Assembly (NCBI RefSeq): GCF_020171525.1
Contig: NZ_JAIVAI010000002.1
Coordinates: 310,001-374,000, forward strand
Direction: 5' to 3'
Source of the DNA: Halobacillus yeomjeoni
GTDB lineage: Bacteria; Bacillota; Bacilli; Bacillales; Halobacillaceae
Length of the DNA: 64,000 nucleotides
Within the stretch, counting starts at the first letter, position 1. Every line of letters starts with the position of its first letter. The translations under genes were made by a program, and so were the position numbers. Below the pieces are notes generated by a model. The model was not told the origin of the DNA. It saw nothing but the letters and a program-made list of their open reading frames with translations, and ran no database searches. Positions 1 to 9,958 of the stretch are shown one piece after another.

Positions 1-1692
<1,692 letters not shown>

Positions 1693-1704
1693 GGCGTAAT
1701 GAAT

Positions 1705-1746
1705 AAGCACCTCGCCTGATTGGTATCAGGCAGGTGCTTTTCTCTT
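1705..1746 (+). terminator. Intrinsic terminator of katG
   Basis: Near-perfect inverted repeat, AAGCACCT-CGCCTGAT against ATCAGGC-AGGTGCTT, with a 4-nt loop and followed by TTTTCTCTT. It lies 12 nt after the katG stop. Confidence 0.85.
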
Positions 1747-1751
1747 AAACT

Positions 1752-1790
1752 AAAAAGACTGATTGAGTGTATGCCTCAATCAGTTTTTCT
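1752..1790. terminator. Bidirectional terminator between katG and a small membrane gene
   Basis: AAAAAGACTGATTGAG and CTCAATCAGTTTTTC form a stem of more than 10 bp with A and T tracts on both sides. It overlaps the stop codon of the minus-strand gene that ends at 1780, so it can terminate both converging transcripts. Confidence 0.75.
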
Positions 1791-1986
1791 TTCTTTTGTA
1801 GAGTACGTAAATCACATTGCCAGCCACCAATAGGAAAGCCCCGGTCAACCACCCATATATAGATGGAAGATTGGGCACGTCAGGAAAATACACGATTTGA
1901 CTTCCAATACTACCCCCGATGAATAGGACCAGGGCCATCAGGCTGAAACGCCACTCGGAATGTGCAAGATTCCTCAGTTTCTTCAT
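1780..1986 (-). CDS. Small two-helix membrane protein, unknown
   Basis: I do not recognise a family. The protein has 68 residues, with one hydrophobic segment near residues 13-33 and a second near 45-62, and a basic C-terminus (KRKKN), so it is probably an integral membrane protein. I placed the start at the ATG at 1986 because an AAGGAAAAGGA Shine-Dalgarno lies 9 nt upstream. A possible TTG three codons further upstream would overlap that site. The gene stands alone and converges on katG, with its stop codon inside a shared terminator. Confidence 0.6.
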   Translation of the reverse strand: MKKLRNLAHSEWRFSLMALVLFIGGSIGSQIVYFPDVPNLPSIYGWLTGAFLLVAGNVIYVLYKRKKN

Positions 1987-2052
1987 TGTAATCAATCCTT
2001 TTCCTTACAGACCTGCATTTTTAATAACATCACTTATCCATAAAAGAGCTAC

Positions 2053-2910
2053 TCATCTAATAGAAGAAACTGCTCTAACAGGATCGGCCGGCCCTTCGTA
2101 GGCAAGTGCATCAAACACAAATTCATAAGCATTCGGGTCAAAGGCGATAAACTGGTGCTCTACTGGATCATTAGGAAAGTAATCCTGCAGAGTAATATTT
2201 GATACCTGCTTTGATTCTTCCAGGAAAGCTGACGTGTAAGGGACGACCACCTCGTCATAGATGGTGGTCACGTTTGTATAAGACACATCCCCTGGTGTTT
2301 CGTCTCCTTGATTTAAGTTAGTAAGGAACTCTGAGCCTGTCAGCTGCTGACGGCACGCCGTACATTCGGTTAATAGTCCGGCACCTGTACCGGTGAGAGA
2401 AGAGAATCCTCCCACACCATCGGTTCCATGATTGGAAGGAACCAGTCCTATGAGGTCATCGACTTTCTTTTTACCATCTAAAAACTTGAGGTAATAACGC
2501 GGCATCATTCCTCCCTGGCTATGACCAACAAGAGAGACCTTCTCGGCCCCTGTGTGTTCAAGGACATTATCAATAAAAACTTTGAGCTCCATCGCAGAGT
2601 CCTCAATTGGACCAGTGGAATAACCGGCAGTTGTGACCCCATAATTTAAGGCATACACACAATACCCTTCTGCTTTCAAAGCTGGTGAAAGACTTGACCA
2701 GTTTTCACTCATCGATTCGAACGTTCCGGGAACAAGTACCACGGGCGTAGGGTGGGATTCATCAGGCTGACAAGATGGATTATTGGCTCCCACCGGGGGA
2801 ACTCCTTCCTTCAACATAAAGTCGCCCGAACTCTCGGCTCCGGATTTATCCATCGGGATGAAAAAGAGCACTAGAAAAGAAGTCAAAGCCATAACAAATA
2901 ATCGTTTCAT
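2053..2910 (-). CDS. Secreted lipase/esterase, alpha/beta hydrolase
   Basis: Probably an exported triacylglycerol lipase or carboxylesterase. An N-terminal signal peptide (about 25 residues, basic then hydrophobic, ending near SGAES) is followed by an alpha/beta hydrolase domain with the oxyanion-hole region VLVPGTFES and the nucleophile elbow GHSQGG. A later Asp (in TIYDEVV) and His (in PVEHQF) are likely to complete the triad. The N-terminal part resembles class 2 lipases of Gram-positive bacteria (PVVLVPGT, YCVYALNYG). Two Cys residues in the TECTACRQQ region could form a disulfide. The length, 285 residues, is normal. A long leader with its own promoter lies upstream. Confidence 0.85.
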   Translation of the reverse strand: MKRLFVMALTSFLVLFFIPMDKSGAESSGDFMLKEGVPPVGANNPSCQPDESHPTPVVLVPGTFESMSENWSSLSPALKAEGYCVYALNYGVTTAGYSTGPIEDSAMELKVFIDNVLEHTGAEKVSLVGHSQGGMMPRYYLKFLDGKKKVDDLIGLVPSNHGTDGVGGFSSLTGTGAGLLTECTACRQQLTGSEFLTNLNQGDETPGDVSYTNVTTIYDEVVVPYTSAFLEESKQVSNITLQDYFPNDPVEHQFIAFDPNAYEFVFDALAYEGPADPVRAVSSIR

Positions 2911-3070
2911 ATTATAGAAGCCTCCTGTTTTTTATTAGATAAGCACTTTCAAGTTGGGGTCTTTTCATACCCCACCCTCTACAAAATAAAAAAAGCCCCC
3001 AGATCCAACACCCATCTTGTGGGTAATACTGAGGAACGCCGTTCATTTGAAAACTATCAGGTTCTTCTGC

Positions 3071-3100
3071 ATAGTAACAAGTTAATGTAAGCGGTGTCAA
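3071..3100 (-). promoter_or_regulatory. Candidate sigma-A promoter of the lipase gene
   Basis: On the minus strand, TTGACA (3095-3100) is separated by 18 nt from TACTAT (3071-3076). The predicted start leaves a leader of about 155 nt before the lipase ATG. The leader holds small GC-rich hairpin options followed by a run of seven Ts (about 2985-3025). Confidence 0.45.
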
Positions 3101-3211
3101 AATTTTCTTTTATCGTCTCTTAATCTTCCAATAAAAAATACCTGCGCTTTTTTCCCTCGCCCCTGCATTATCTGTTGCCTGTAAAGCAGGAAATTCGTTG
3201 ATACATGTAGT

Positions 3212-3261
3212 AATTTATAAATACAAGGATCTATTATTCTCGATCCTTGTATTTATAAATT
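3212..3261. repeat. Perfect 20-bp inverted repeat, 10-nt loop
   Basis: The arms 3212-3231 and 3242-3261 are exactly complementary; the half-site core is TACAAGGATC. The repeat is AT-rich and has no T-run, so an operator or DNA hairpin is more likely than a terminator. It lies 82 nt before the ATG of the gene at 3344 and may control it. Confidence 0.6.
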
Positions 3262-3343
3262 TCCCTCGCTATTTCTGATATTCTAAGAAGCTTGGCAGAG
3301 AGATTCAAAAGTGAGGAACCAGAAGAATAAAGGGGGCATACAC

Positions 3344-3556
3344 ATGGCAGAAGTATCTTCAATGAAGCAGGCCGTTGACGTGTTAGTTAAAAAAGGGCTA
3401 TCCAAACGGGATATTTTGAGCAATGTAGATAACAGCCATTTTCCGTTCGAGGATGAAGAAGTTGTGATGACCTTTATCGATTTGCAAATTGAATGTTCCT
3501 CTGATGATGAATTTGACAAGTTGGTGGAGTACTTATATGGGTTTGATTCAAACTAA
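3344..3556 (+). CDS. Small acidic protein, unknown
   Basis: A 70-residue cytoplasmic protein with no recognised family. It has no membrane segment or signal peptide, is rich in Asp and Glu (FEDEEVV, SSDDEFDKL), and is predicted mainly helical. The ATG at 3344 was chosen because AAAGGGGG lies 7 nt before it; a GTG 33 nt upstream has no such site. A 20-bp palindrome lies just upstream and a strong terminator follows the gene, so it is probably a single-gene transcript. Confidence 0.6.
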   Translation: MAEVSSMKQAVDVLVKKGLSKRDILSNVDNSHFPFEDEEVVMTFIDLQIECSSDDEFDKLVEYLYGFDSN

Positions 3557-3605
3557 TAATTAACTTTTCATTTAAATGACTTTGCAAGTGTGAATGAACA
3601 TATGA

Positions 3606-3646
3606 AAAACGCAGCTCTTTTGCTTAGGATGAGCTGCGTTTTTCTT
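3606..3646 (+). terminator. Intrinsic terminator
   Basis: AAACGCAGCTC and GAGCTGCGTTT form an 11-bp perfect stem with a 13-nt loop and a T-rich tail, downstream of the gene ending at 3556. Confidence 0.85.
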
Positions 3647-3721
3647 TGACGCCTTTTTACTCAAGGTTTTAGCAAAACTAAAAAAGCATAACTAATATCA
3701 CTCAAAGAAGGAAGTTATTAT

Positions 3722-4129
3722 ATGAATTGGAAGTATCGGCTTCATATCGGGTTGGCGTTGTCTGCCTTTCTAGTGACAGGGTGTTCTCCTGAAGATGCCC
3801 CTGCTGAGGAAGAAACCCAAAATGTCTCTTCGAGCGTCGAAAAAACAAAGGGCTATGACATGAGAGGAACGGTGGATTCTTTCACGGTAAGGGATGGACG
3901 CACGACCTTGTTCATCCGGGTAAACGAACCGTTGTCGCAGCAGGATGATGCCTATGTATCGTTGAGCGAAGAGACTGAGCTCCTGGATGAATCGGGTGAA
4001 CCTATCGGACTACAACCCTTCTTGGAATCCTTGGATGGAGGTGACCGCATCAAAGTACGGACAACTGGAGAGCAGATGGAGAGTCTGCCTGTAAAAGTGC
4101 TGGCGGAAGCGGTCCGACTCCTCCCCTAA
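3722..4129 (+). CDS. Lipoprotein, possibly YobA/DUF3221-like
   Basis: A 135-residue predicted lipoprotein. The signal peptide ends in the lipobox LVTGC (Cys about residue 21), followed by an acidic linker and a small beta-rich domain starting MRGTVDSF. The pattern GTVDSFTVRDGRTTLFIRV, then a loop, then DRIKVRTTG looks like the small beta domain of YobA-type (DUF3221) lipoproteins; this is a weak resemblance, not a firm assignment. AAGAAGGAAG precedes the ATG. The gene has its own terminator and converges on the secreted protein at 4261. Confidence 0.6.
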   Translation: MNWKYRLHIGLALSAFLVTGCSPEDAPAEEETQNVSSSVEKTKGYDMRGTVDSFTVRDGRTTLFIRVNEPLSQQDDAYVSLSEETELLDESGEPIGLQPFLESLDGGDRIKVRTTGEQMESLPVKVLAEAVRLLP

Positions 4130-4198
4130 AAATCAATGCCTTCCCCATAGTTGACGGTCTCTGTTCTTTCCATATATTTAAATAATCTTTGGTAAACA

Positions 4199-4236
4199 AA
4201 AAACTGATTGAGGAAACATTCCTCAATCAGTTTTAT
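4199..4236. terminator. Bidirectional terminator
   Basis: AAACTGATTGAGG and CCTCAATCAGTTT form a perfect 13-bp stem with a 7-nt loop, with A and T tracts on both sides, between the converging genes that end at 4129 and 4261. Confidence 0.85.
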
Positions 4237-4260
4237 TGTTCTTATCAATTTTCACCCAAC

Positions 4261-5343
4261 TTATGGCTGGAATGGATTATACCCATCAATTGCATAAATC
4301 ATCCAGCCAGTAGCGGAAACAGATTCCTTATCCTTCATGGTCCAGTACCCATTATTAGTACCAAGCAGAGAATATGGAACACCGCCTGTGCCATAGAAAT
4401 CTTGAATCTTAATGATTTCATTCAAGAAGTAATCAGCATCGGCTGTTCTGCCATCCATCTTGAAGGAAACGACCATCTGCCCCTGTCCTTCAAACCAAAT
4501 ATCATCTTGATCACTATTAAAATCGAAGCCATCAATCGTAATCGTATTATTTTTCACTCGTTTCGTTTGTGTGTTGCGGTGCGTGTTCATGACATAGTCC
4601 AAGCCGCGGCTGTACTCATACGTACCTGAAGTTCCGAGAGCCTGCACGCCCCACGCATTCGTATCCATCGGATCGTTCGGATCATTGCGTCCGGCCCAGA
4701 AGAATCCTTCCGCTTCCTGCCACGCTTCATTATCTAAGAATGACTTCACTTCAGAAGCTTCCTGCGTGTATCCATAATGACTCAACATAGAATAAGCATC
4801 TTGGTTATGTTCCGTAGAGGCCCACGTCAGGACATTGTTGGCATCATCCAATCCGCCATTGATACCTCCATCTGCCTGTTGGAACTGCAGGGACCAGTCG
4901 ATAGCTTGGATCGCCATATCACGGTATGTAGTGGTATCCCCTGTATCCTGTTCGTACTTAGCAACCGCCATCGCCACCCATAACACAGGACCGACATGCT
5001 GGTTATGCTCTTGAACGGACGTGTTATTGCAGTAATAAGCGGTGTACCAGGACCCGGACGGGTTTTGAAGATTCTTCAAGCTGTCAAGAACGGTCTTGGC
5101 ACTGGCTGTATCCCCTTTTAATAGAAATGCAATGGCCCCTACGGCTTGATCGTACGTATAGGAGATTTGCTGACTATCAGAAAAACTGTCCAGTAATCCC
5201 GTTGAACATTGTTGACCCTTCAACCAATCATAAGCATTGTCAGACGCTGTCGTTGGTGTAGAAGCTGCAAAGGTTGGTGTCCCCGCTGACAAAATAAGCA
5301 TAAGACTCAAGGTGATCGTCACTATATTTTTCAACTTAAACAT
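4261..5343 (-). CDS. Secreted (alpha/alpha) six-hairpin-like protein
   Basis: A 360-residue exported protein of unknown exact function. The signal peptide ends near TPTFAAS. The mature part shows repeated helical hairpins with aromatic, Gly and Asp rich turns (YDWLKGQ, YDQAVGAIAFLLKG, NAWGVQALG, ATGWMIYAI), as in six-hairpin glycosidase-like and squalene-cyclase-like alpha toroids. The closing NPFQP is typical of a secreted group with this fold. It could be a glycan hydrolase or lyase; no catalytic pair can be named from the sequence alone. The start is set by AAGGAGG, 6 nt before the ATG. Confidence 0.65.
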   Translation of the reverse strand: MFKLKNIVTITLSLMLILSAGTPTFAASTPTTASDNAYDWLKGQQCSTGLLDSFSDSQQISYTYDQAVGAIAFLLKGDTASAKTVLDSLKNLQNPSGSWYTAYYCNNTSVQEHNQHVGPVLWVAMAVAKYEQDTGDTTTYRDMAIQAIDWSLQFQQADGGINGGLDDANNVLTWASTEHNQDAYSMLSHYGYTQEASEVKSFLDNEAWQEAEGFFWAGRNDPNDPMDTNAWGVQALGTSGTYEYSRGLDYVMNTHRNTQTKRVKNNTITIDGFDFNSDQDDIWFEGQGQMVVSFKMDGRTADADYFLNEIIKIQDFYGTGGVPYSLLGTNNGYWTMKDKESVSATGWMIYAIDGYNPFQP

Positions 5344-5607
5344 GTACTTCCTCCTTAAAAAATTCTCAGCTTTTCGTCGAGCTCACGTCTCTCCTTTCCC
5401 TCTGTGGCATGGATCATCTCATTAAGGAAACCGCTTTCATAGATGTTAGGTGTTATACTATCAAACCTATGTACAACATGAAACATTTTCCGAAAGAAAG
5501 GGTCCGAATGAACTATGACTGATTAACTTAACGTTGAAATGAAAGAAAAACCACTTCTTTTGTACCGTTTATTCCACACTATATACGAAATCCTTTTCCT
5601 GATGTTC

Positions 5608-5814
5608 TCAAACCCGTGCTAATAGTATTGAAAGGATAATAGCTATAACAATTAAGACAAGCTGCAGCGATGACCTTTTTTCCCATTTCTTCTGAACACT
5701 TCTAGATATGATTTTTTCCCTTTTGATCTCTTTCATCCACCTGGATGTTGATAATATTAAAAACAAAATTATCATGATGCTTGTTGCACCAAGAGCTAAT
5801 CTTACCCACTCCAC
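5608..5814 (-). CDS. Small two-helix membrane protein, unknown
   Basis: A 68-residue protein with hydrophobic segments at about residues 6-23 and 50-66, separated by a strongly basic stretch (KEIKREK, VQKKWEKR), which suggests both ends lie outside the cell. It is translated from GTG, with AGGGTGAT 7 nt upstream. No family is recognised. It stands alone between the six-hairpin protein and the HD-GYP gene. Confidence 0.5.
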   Translation of the reverse strand: MEWVRLALGATSIMIILFLILSTSRWMKEIKREKIISRSVQKKWEKRSSLQLVLIVIAIILSILLARV

Positions 5815-5947
5815 TTTTCATCACCCTATTGTTTATTTGTAATTCCACGTTTTCTATAAAATTCATATAACTACTCTTTTTTACATGTATACCTTATAAT
5901 AAAAACCAACTTTCATCTTCTTCCACCATAAAGGGGTTTTTTTCACT

Positions 5948-6586
5948 ATGAAGTCATCGGTTTATTTTTCAACAGCTGAAGAACTATTCAACAAAATCTC
6001 TCAAGATAATGAAGTATTAAGAACTTTCAAGTACCACTCTTTACGAGTGATGCACTTTTCTGTCCTCCTTGCCAAGGAAGTAGGATGCTATGATGACGAC
6101 CTGAGATATGCAGCACTTCTACACGATATAGGAAAAATCGGGTTATCGAAAGACATCTTGTTAAAACCGACTAAATTAGATGAATTGGAGTACCAGATCA
6201 TTCAAGCCCACAGCGTGATCGGTAACAATATCTTAAGAAAAACGCTGGATATGCCTCGAGCTGCAATTTTTGTACGGGACCATCATGAACGGTGGGATGG
6301 GGAAGGATATCCGCGCGGACTGAAAAATGAAGAAACCTCTATACAAGGGAGGATTATAGGGATTTGCGACGCCTTTGATACGATGACGATCGATAGAAGA
6401 AACTATAACCGCAGAACACTGACCTATCATGATGCGATACAGGAATTAGAAAGGTGTTCATGGTCTCAATTTGATGGTGAATTAGTGGATGTATTTATTA
6501 ATCTTATCAACCATTTAAACCTTCCTTCCCACGAAACATGGGCGGAAGACGAAATGCGCATGAATGATATTTTCAAAACAGAATAA
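5948..6586 (+). CDS. HD-GYP-type phosphohydrolase domain protein
   Basis: A stand-alone cytoplasmic HD-GYP domain of 212 residues. The metal-binding motifs are in order: YHSLRVMHFS (first His region), ALLHDIGKIG (HD pair, about residues 58-59), an IIQAHSVIG helix, and the signature HHERWDGEGYPRGL (about 117-130), then GICDAFDTMT. Such domains hydrolyse cyclic di-GMP or related dinucleotides, and all residues expected for activity are present. No receiver or sensor domain is attached, so its signal input is unknown. The N-terminal 25 residues are not part of the domain. Confidence 0.8.
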   Translation: MKSSVYFSTAEELFNKISQDNEVLRTFKYHSLRVMHFSVLLAKEVGCYDDDLRYAALLHDIGKIGLSKDILLKPTKLDELEYQIIQAHSVIGNNILRKTLDMPRAAIFVRDHHERWDGEGYPRGLKNEETSIQGRIIGICDAFDTMTIDRRNYNRRTLTYHDAIQELERCSWSQFDGELVDVFINLINHLNLPSHETWAEDEMRMNDIFKTE

Positions 6587-6715
6587 ATCCTGCCTCTAAA
6601 ACACTTGAACCTCCATAAGACTAGTTCTACTCTATCAATCACATCACTATCTCCAGGACTCATGCTTTGCTTCCAATCCATATACTTCCTATAATTATCA
6701 TAAAGGAGGAATTGG

Positions 6716-6835
6716 ATGGGTGCCGCATTAGGAATCGCAATTATCTTTCTTATTATAGGTGTGATCCGTTCATTTTTTGGAGCTCCCCCGAAAAGATCAG
6801 AGTCTATGCGCTATGAAGAGCGTGATTATTCGTGA
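6716..6835 (+). CDS. 39-aa single-pass membrane protein
   Basis: A very short gene: ATG at 6716, TGA at 6833. It encodes one hydrophobic helix (LGIAIIFLIIGVI, residues 5-17) followed by a basic and then acidic tail that ends YEERDYS. An AAAGGAGG Shine-Dalgarno 6 nt upstream and a double terminator downstream support real expression. The family is unknown. Confidence 0.6.
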   Translation: MGAALGIAIIFLIIGVIRSFFGAPPKRSESMRYEERDYS

Positions 6836-6850
6836 AAACACTTTACATAG

Positions 6851-6906
6851 AAAAAATGCCTGCCCCCCCCCACACAGTGATTGTGCAGGGTAATCAGGCA
6901 TTTTTT
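6851..6906. terminator. Terminator with a 12-bp outer stem
   Basis: AAAAAATGCCTG (6851-6862) and CAGGCATTTTTT (6895-6906) form a perfect outer stem. The loop contains nine Cs and a smaller hairpin (CACA/TGTG). Tracts on both sides allow action in both directions. Confidence 0.8.
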
Positions 6907-6920
6907 CTGAGTTTATAAAG

Positions 6921-6952
6921 AAACCCTGTCTCTATGAGTCAGGGTTTTTATT
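6921..6952. terminator. Second terminator in tandem
   Basis: AAACCCTG and CAGGGTTTTTA form an 8-bp stem with an 11-nt loop, directly after the preceding terminator and before the convergent gene end at 7014. Confidence 0.7.
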
Positions 6953-7013
6953 ACACAAAGTGAGTTTGTAACATTAGAAATTTTCTGTACTTATGTTGTA
7001 TGACTGGCACAGT

Positions 7014-7646
7014 TTAAACCCTTTCAATAACTGCCCTCAGTTCTTTTTCCGTAAATTCACCCTTCACTCCGGGAACTTCCATGAAGTATTCTACAATCTG
7101 GTCTTCATTCAGACCGACTCCTTTTTTAAGACCACCAATGATTGTGCTCAAATACTCCACGGACGGCTTTTTGACCTCTTCGGGAGAAATATGCACAGGA
7201 GTTGTGAACGTGAAGACCGGATGGCCATCTTCATCCCCTAAGTAAAGGATATTGCCATACCACGAGTCCTGGACTTTCTTCGATCCTTTTTCCATAACTT
7301 CTTCAAAATCCATATCAAAAGTATCCAGCTTGTTCTCCTGGGCGACGATGTCCTGGAACTGTTCCCGGGTCACGAGATACATATTGCTGTACGTCTTTTG
7401 TTCAGAATAGCGGTCGGGATCGATGAAGGCTACGCCTCCTCCGTTCCAGCGGGCCGCTTCTTTTGCGAAAAAGACAGGATGGTTCATGATGAATGGTTTT
7501 TCATTTCTAGGAAGCGTCGCATCGCGGCAGCCTCTTTCTGTATCGTTCGATAACTCAGGCTTCCCGCCCTGGATGTAACATAAGAAGCGATCTGCGTTGA
7601 TGTTGGAGCCAAAGCTCGCATACCAGACCAGGTTTTTATCTGTCAT
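7014..7646 (-). CDS. Gamma-glutamylcyclotransferase-like protein
   Basis: A 210-residue cytoplasmic protein that starts with the YASFGSN motif typical of the gamma-glutamyl cyclotransferase-like fold, in which the main-chain loop binds the gamma-glutamyl group. Downstream segments (NHPVFFAKEAARWNGGGVAFI, YLVTREQF) fit the larger bacterial members of this group. The catalytic Glu may be in the AFIDPDRYSE or FEEVMEK region; I cannot fix it. The ATG at 7646 was chosen over an upstream in-frame start because AAAAGGAG lies 7 nt before it. Exact substrate unknown. Confidence 0.65.
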   Translation of the reverse strand: MTDKNLVWYASFGSNINADRFLCYIQGGKPELSNDTERGCRDATLPRNEKPFIMNHPVFFAKEAARWNGGGVAFIDPDRYSEQKTYSNMYLVTREQFQDIVAQENKLDTFDMDFEEVMEKGSKKVQDSWYGNILYLGDEDGHPVFTFTTPVHISPEEVKKPSVEYLSTIIGGLKKGVGLNEDQIVEYFMEVPGVKGEFTEKELRAVIERV

Positions 7647-7879
7647 TCTAATTCTCCTTTTTATTGGATATAGATTCGACCGGTTTTTCACCTTCCATAT
7701 GGAAGTCTAATACAATACGCTCAGTGAATCAAAAAAGGAGAAATCTGTTGGATTCATTCACCGCAATTCTTCCCCACTCTATAACATATATCTGCTATTA
7801 TGGTAGGATGAAGAACACCATCTACTGCAGAGATTAAATGACATAATAGAATCCCGTACTAACAAAGGAGGTGTGCAGG

Positions 7880-8179
7880 ATGGATCGAAGCCATGAAGAA
7901 AAAGTGATCGATAATTATCAAAAAGGCGAGAAAATGATGATTCTGCTTTTTGCCCAGTGGTGCATCAATTATGAACTGGATCCGGTAGCTATATATAAAG
8001 AGGCTTACCCGTATCAAGGTGAAAATAAAGAGCTGATCGATGCCTTGGAGCTGACTGTCACGAAAGAGGAGTCAGACCCTATTGATTCAGAGACTTTGCT
8101 TGAAGCTCTGTCTCTCTATGGAAATGACGACCTTGCTTTTGTTGTATCTGAATATATCAGTCAGAAAAACTTGAAATAA
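7880..8179 (+). CDS. Small acidic protein, unknown
   Basis: A 99-residue cytoplasmic protein with no recognised family, rich in Glu, Asp and aromatic residues (LFAQWCINYELD, YKEAYPYQGENKE). It is predicted helical throughout, with no signal or membrane segment. The ATG at 7880 follows AAAGGAGGTG at a good distance; an in-frame upstream GTG lies inside that site. A one-gene transcript is likely. Confidence 0.6.
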   Translation: MDRSHEEKVIDNYQKGEKMMILLFAQWCINYELDPVAIYKEAYPYQGENKELIDALELTVTKEESDPIDSETLLEALSLYGNDDLAFVVSEYISQKNLK

Positions 8180-8252
8180 CTCTGAGTTTACTTACCCAGG
8201 GTTGGTTTCGAAGAAAAGTGCCTGATCTTTTTAAAGGAATAGGGGTCAATTT

Positions 8253-8594
8253 ATGTGGAAGCCATATCTAATAACTAATTTGATTCTAATGTTTTGGTAT
8301 CACCCTATAACATTATTGGTCTTAGGAATGTCTCTACATCAAGTGAGTACACACCAAGAACTAGTCCAAAACTTATATTGGATCATCCCTTATCATCTTA
8401 TCGTTGGTTCTTTACCTAACGTAATTATTCTTTTATATCAGTGGTTAAAGTATAAAGAAAAAAATGTTTGGTGGAGTTTCTTTATAGGTACAGTCATTAT
8501 TGTAATTATTCAATTGGCACTCTACTTATTTTTCCTCTCAGACATCGTTAGTTTTGGAAAAATGCCTGAGCCACAATCTGTTATCTATTTATGA
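8253..8594 (+). CDS. Three-helix membrane protein, unknown
   Basis: A 113-residue protein with hydrophobic segments at about residues 5-28, 42-66 and 74-98. It is more AT-rich than its neighbours, which hints at later acquisition. No family is recognised. AGGGGTC lies 7 nt before the ATG. It is followed after 70 nt by the DAACS transporter gene, with no clear terminator between, but a functional link is not evident. Confidence 0.5.
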   Translation: MWKPYLITNLILMFWYHPITLLVLGMSLHQVSTHQELVQNLYWIIPYHLIVGSLPNVIILLYQWLKYKEKNVWWSFFIGTVIIVIIQLALYLFFLSDIVSFGKMPEPQSVIYL

Positions 8595-8664
8595 AGGGAA
8601 TTATGCGTTCATATGGTCCTTTTCTCTGTTAGGATAGAAGATACGTCTAAAAAGAGGTGAATCT

Positions 8665-9900
8665 ATGAAAAAAATCTGGCATACATACAAACATTCTTCT
8701 TTCCTGCTAAAAATGAGTATCGGCTTTTTACTAGGAATAGCTGCAGGTGTGGCTTTCGGTACTCAAATAGAATTCGTTAAACCACTCGGGACCATATTGA
8801 TCAATCTGCTGAACTTAATTGCGATTCCTGTGATTTTTCTTACAGTCGTACTGGCCATCAACCAAATGGACCCGAAGCATCTGGGGCGGCTCGGTGGAAA
8901 ACTGCTGATTTACTACGGACTAACAACAGCTGCTGCTGTTCTTATCGGAGTGACTCTGGCCTTATGGATAAATCCTGGTGACGGGCTGAGCCTGCCTGAT
9001 GCACAGGTGGAACAACCGGAAACACCCGGATTCTCTGATGTCTTATTGAATATCGTACCGGATAACCTTTTCGAAGCTTTCACTTCAGGAAAGCTGATGG
9101 GCATCTTGTTCCTTGCGGTAATCATCGGTTTGACCATGGCGAAAATGTGTTATTCAGAGAAAAAAGAACTTCAGGAATCAGGTGCAACACTCCACCGCCT
9201 TTTCTCTGCCGCCAACGATCTGTTTTTCCTATTACTGCAAGGAATATTGCTTTATGCACCTATCGGAATCTTTGCGATTGCAGCTTCCTCTTTCGGAAAT
9301 CAAGGATGGCAGACGTTTCAATCTCTACTGGCATTTACCGGTGTTTTCTATCTTGGTGTCCTTTTATTGTGGGCGTTCATTTACACATCGTTTCTTAAAG
9401 CTTCCGGTCGAAGCATCAAGGAATTCTTTGCAGAAACAAAAGATGCCTACTTTACAGCGTTCTTTACATCGAGCAGTATCGCTTCTCTGCCAGTTGCTAT
9501 GGAATCCGCTAAAAAAGCTGGAATATCTGAAAGAACCACTCAATTCTCCCTCCCTATTGGAGCGGTCTTCAACTCAGATGGAGGAGCACTGAGGATGGGT
9601 GTGTCGATCGTTTTTGCTGCCAATGTAACCGGACTTGATTTATCTGTGATGGATTTCATCACCATCGTCGTTATCGGAACGCTCCTTTCCATTGGTACGG
9701 CTGGGATCCCGGCTGCCGGTCTCGTGACTCTCGCCGCTGTATTGACCATGTTCGATCTGCCTCTTGAAATCGTCGCCTTGATTGCAGGCGTAGATGTCCT
9801 CATCGGCATGGCAGGAACCGCCTCTAATGTTCTCGGTGACATTGTCGGAGCTGCAGTTGTCGACCGTAAAGAAAATCAGAAAGCAGTTTCTAACTCATAG
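8665..9900 (+). CDS. Dicarboxylate/amino-acid:cation symporter (DAACS) with altered binding site
   Basis: A 411-residue transporter of the GltP/GltPh fold. The eight-helix, two-hairpin layout is visible: the serine-rich HP1 (TSSSIASLPVAM, about residues 270-281), the helix-7 motif (NSDGGALRM) and the helix-8 segment (DVLIGMAGTASNVLGD, about 378-393). In GltPh the matching helix-8 segment carries an Asp that binds the substrate amino group and an Arg that binds the acidic side chain; here both are Gly. The helix-7 motif is NSDGGA instead of the usual NMDGTA. The sodium-site Asp and Asn residues remain. The substrate is therefore probably not glutamate or aspartate. Confidence 0.85.
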   Translation: MKKIWHTYKHSSFLLKMSIGFLLGIAAGVAFGTQIEFVKPLGTILINLLNLIAIPVIFLTVVLAINQMDPKHLGRLGGKLLIYYGLTTAAAVLIGVTLALWINPGDGLSLPDAQVEQPETPGFSDVLLNIVPDNLFEAFTSGKLMGILFLAVIIGLTMAKMCYSEKKELQESGATLHRLFSAANDLFFLLLQGILLYAPIGIFAIAASSFGNQGWQTFQSLLAFTGVFYLGVLLLWAFIYTSFLKASGRSIKEFFAETKDAYFTAFFTSSSIASLPVAMESAKKAGISERTTQFSLPIGAVFNSDGGALRMGVSIVFAANVTGLDLSVMDFITIVVIGTLLSIGTAGIPAAGLVTLAAVLTMFDLPLEIVALIAGVDVLIGMAGTASNVLGDIVGAAVVDRKENQKAVSNS

Positions 9901-9918
9901 TCAGTTTTCTCTACAAGC

Positions 9919-9957
9919 TAAAAAACCTGCCCCCCTCTGGGACAGGTTTTTTGTTTT
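9919..9957. terminator. Bidirectional terminator
   Basis: AAAAAACCTG and CAGGTTTTTT enclose a C-rich loop, between the converging genes that end at 9900 and 9959. Confidence 0.8.
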
Positions 9958-9958
9958 A

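Noticed and set aside
2912-3100. A 62-codon minus-strand open frame in the lipase leader
   Set aside because: It starts at the -35 box of the promoter and has no ribosome site.
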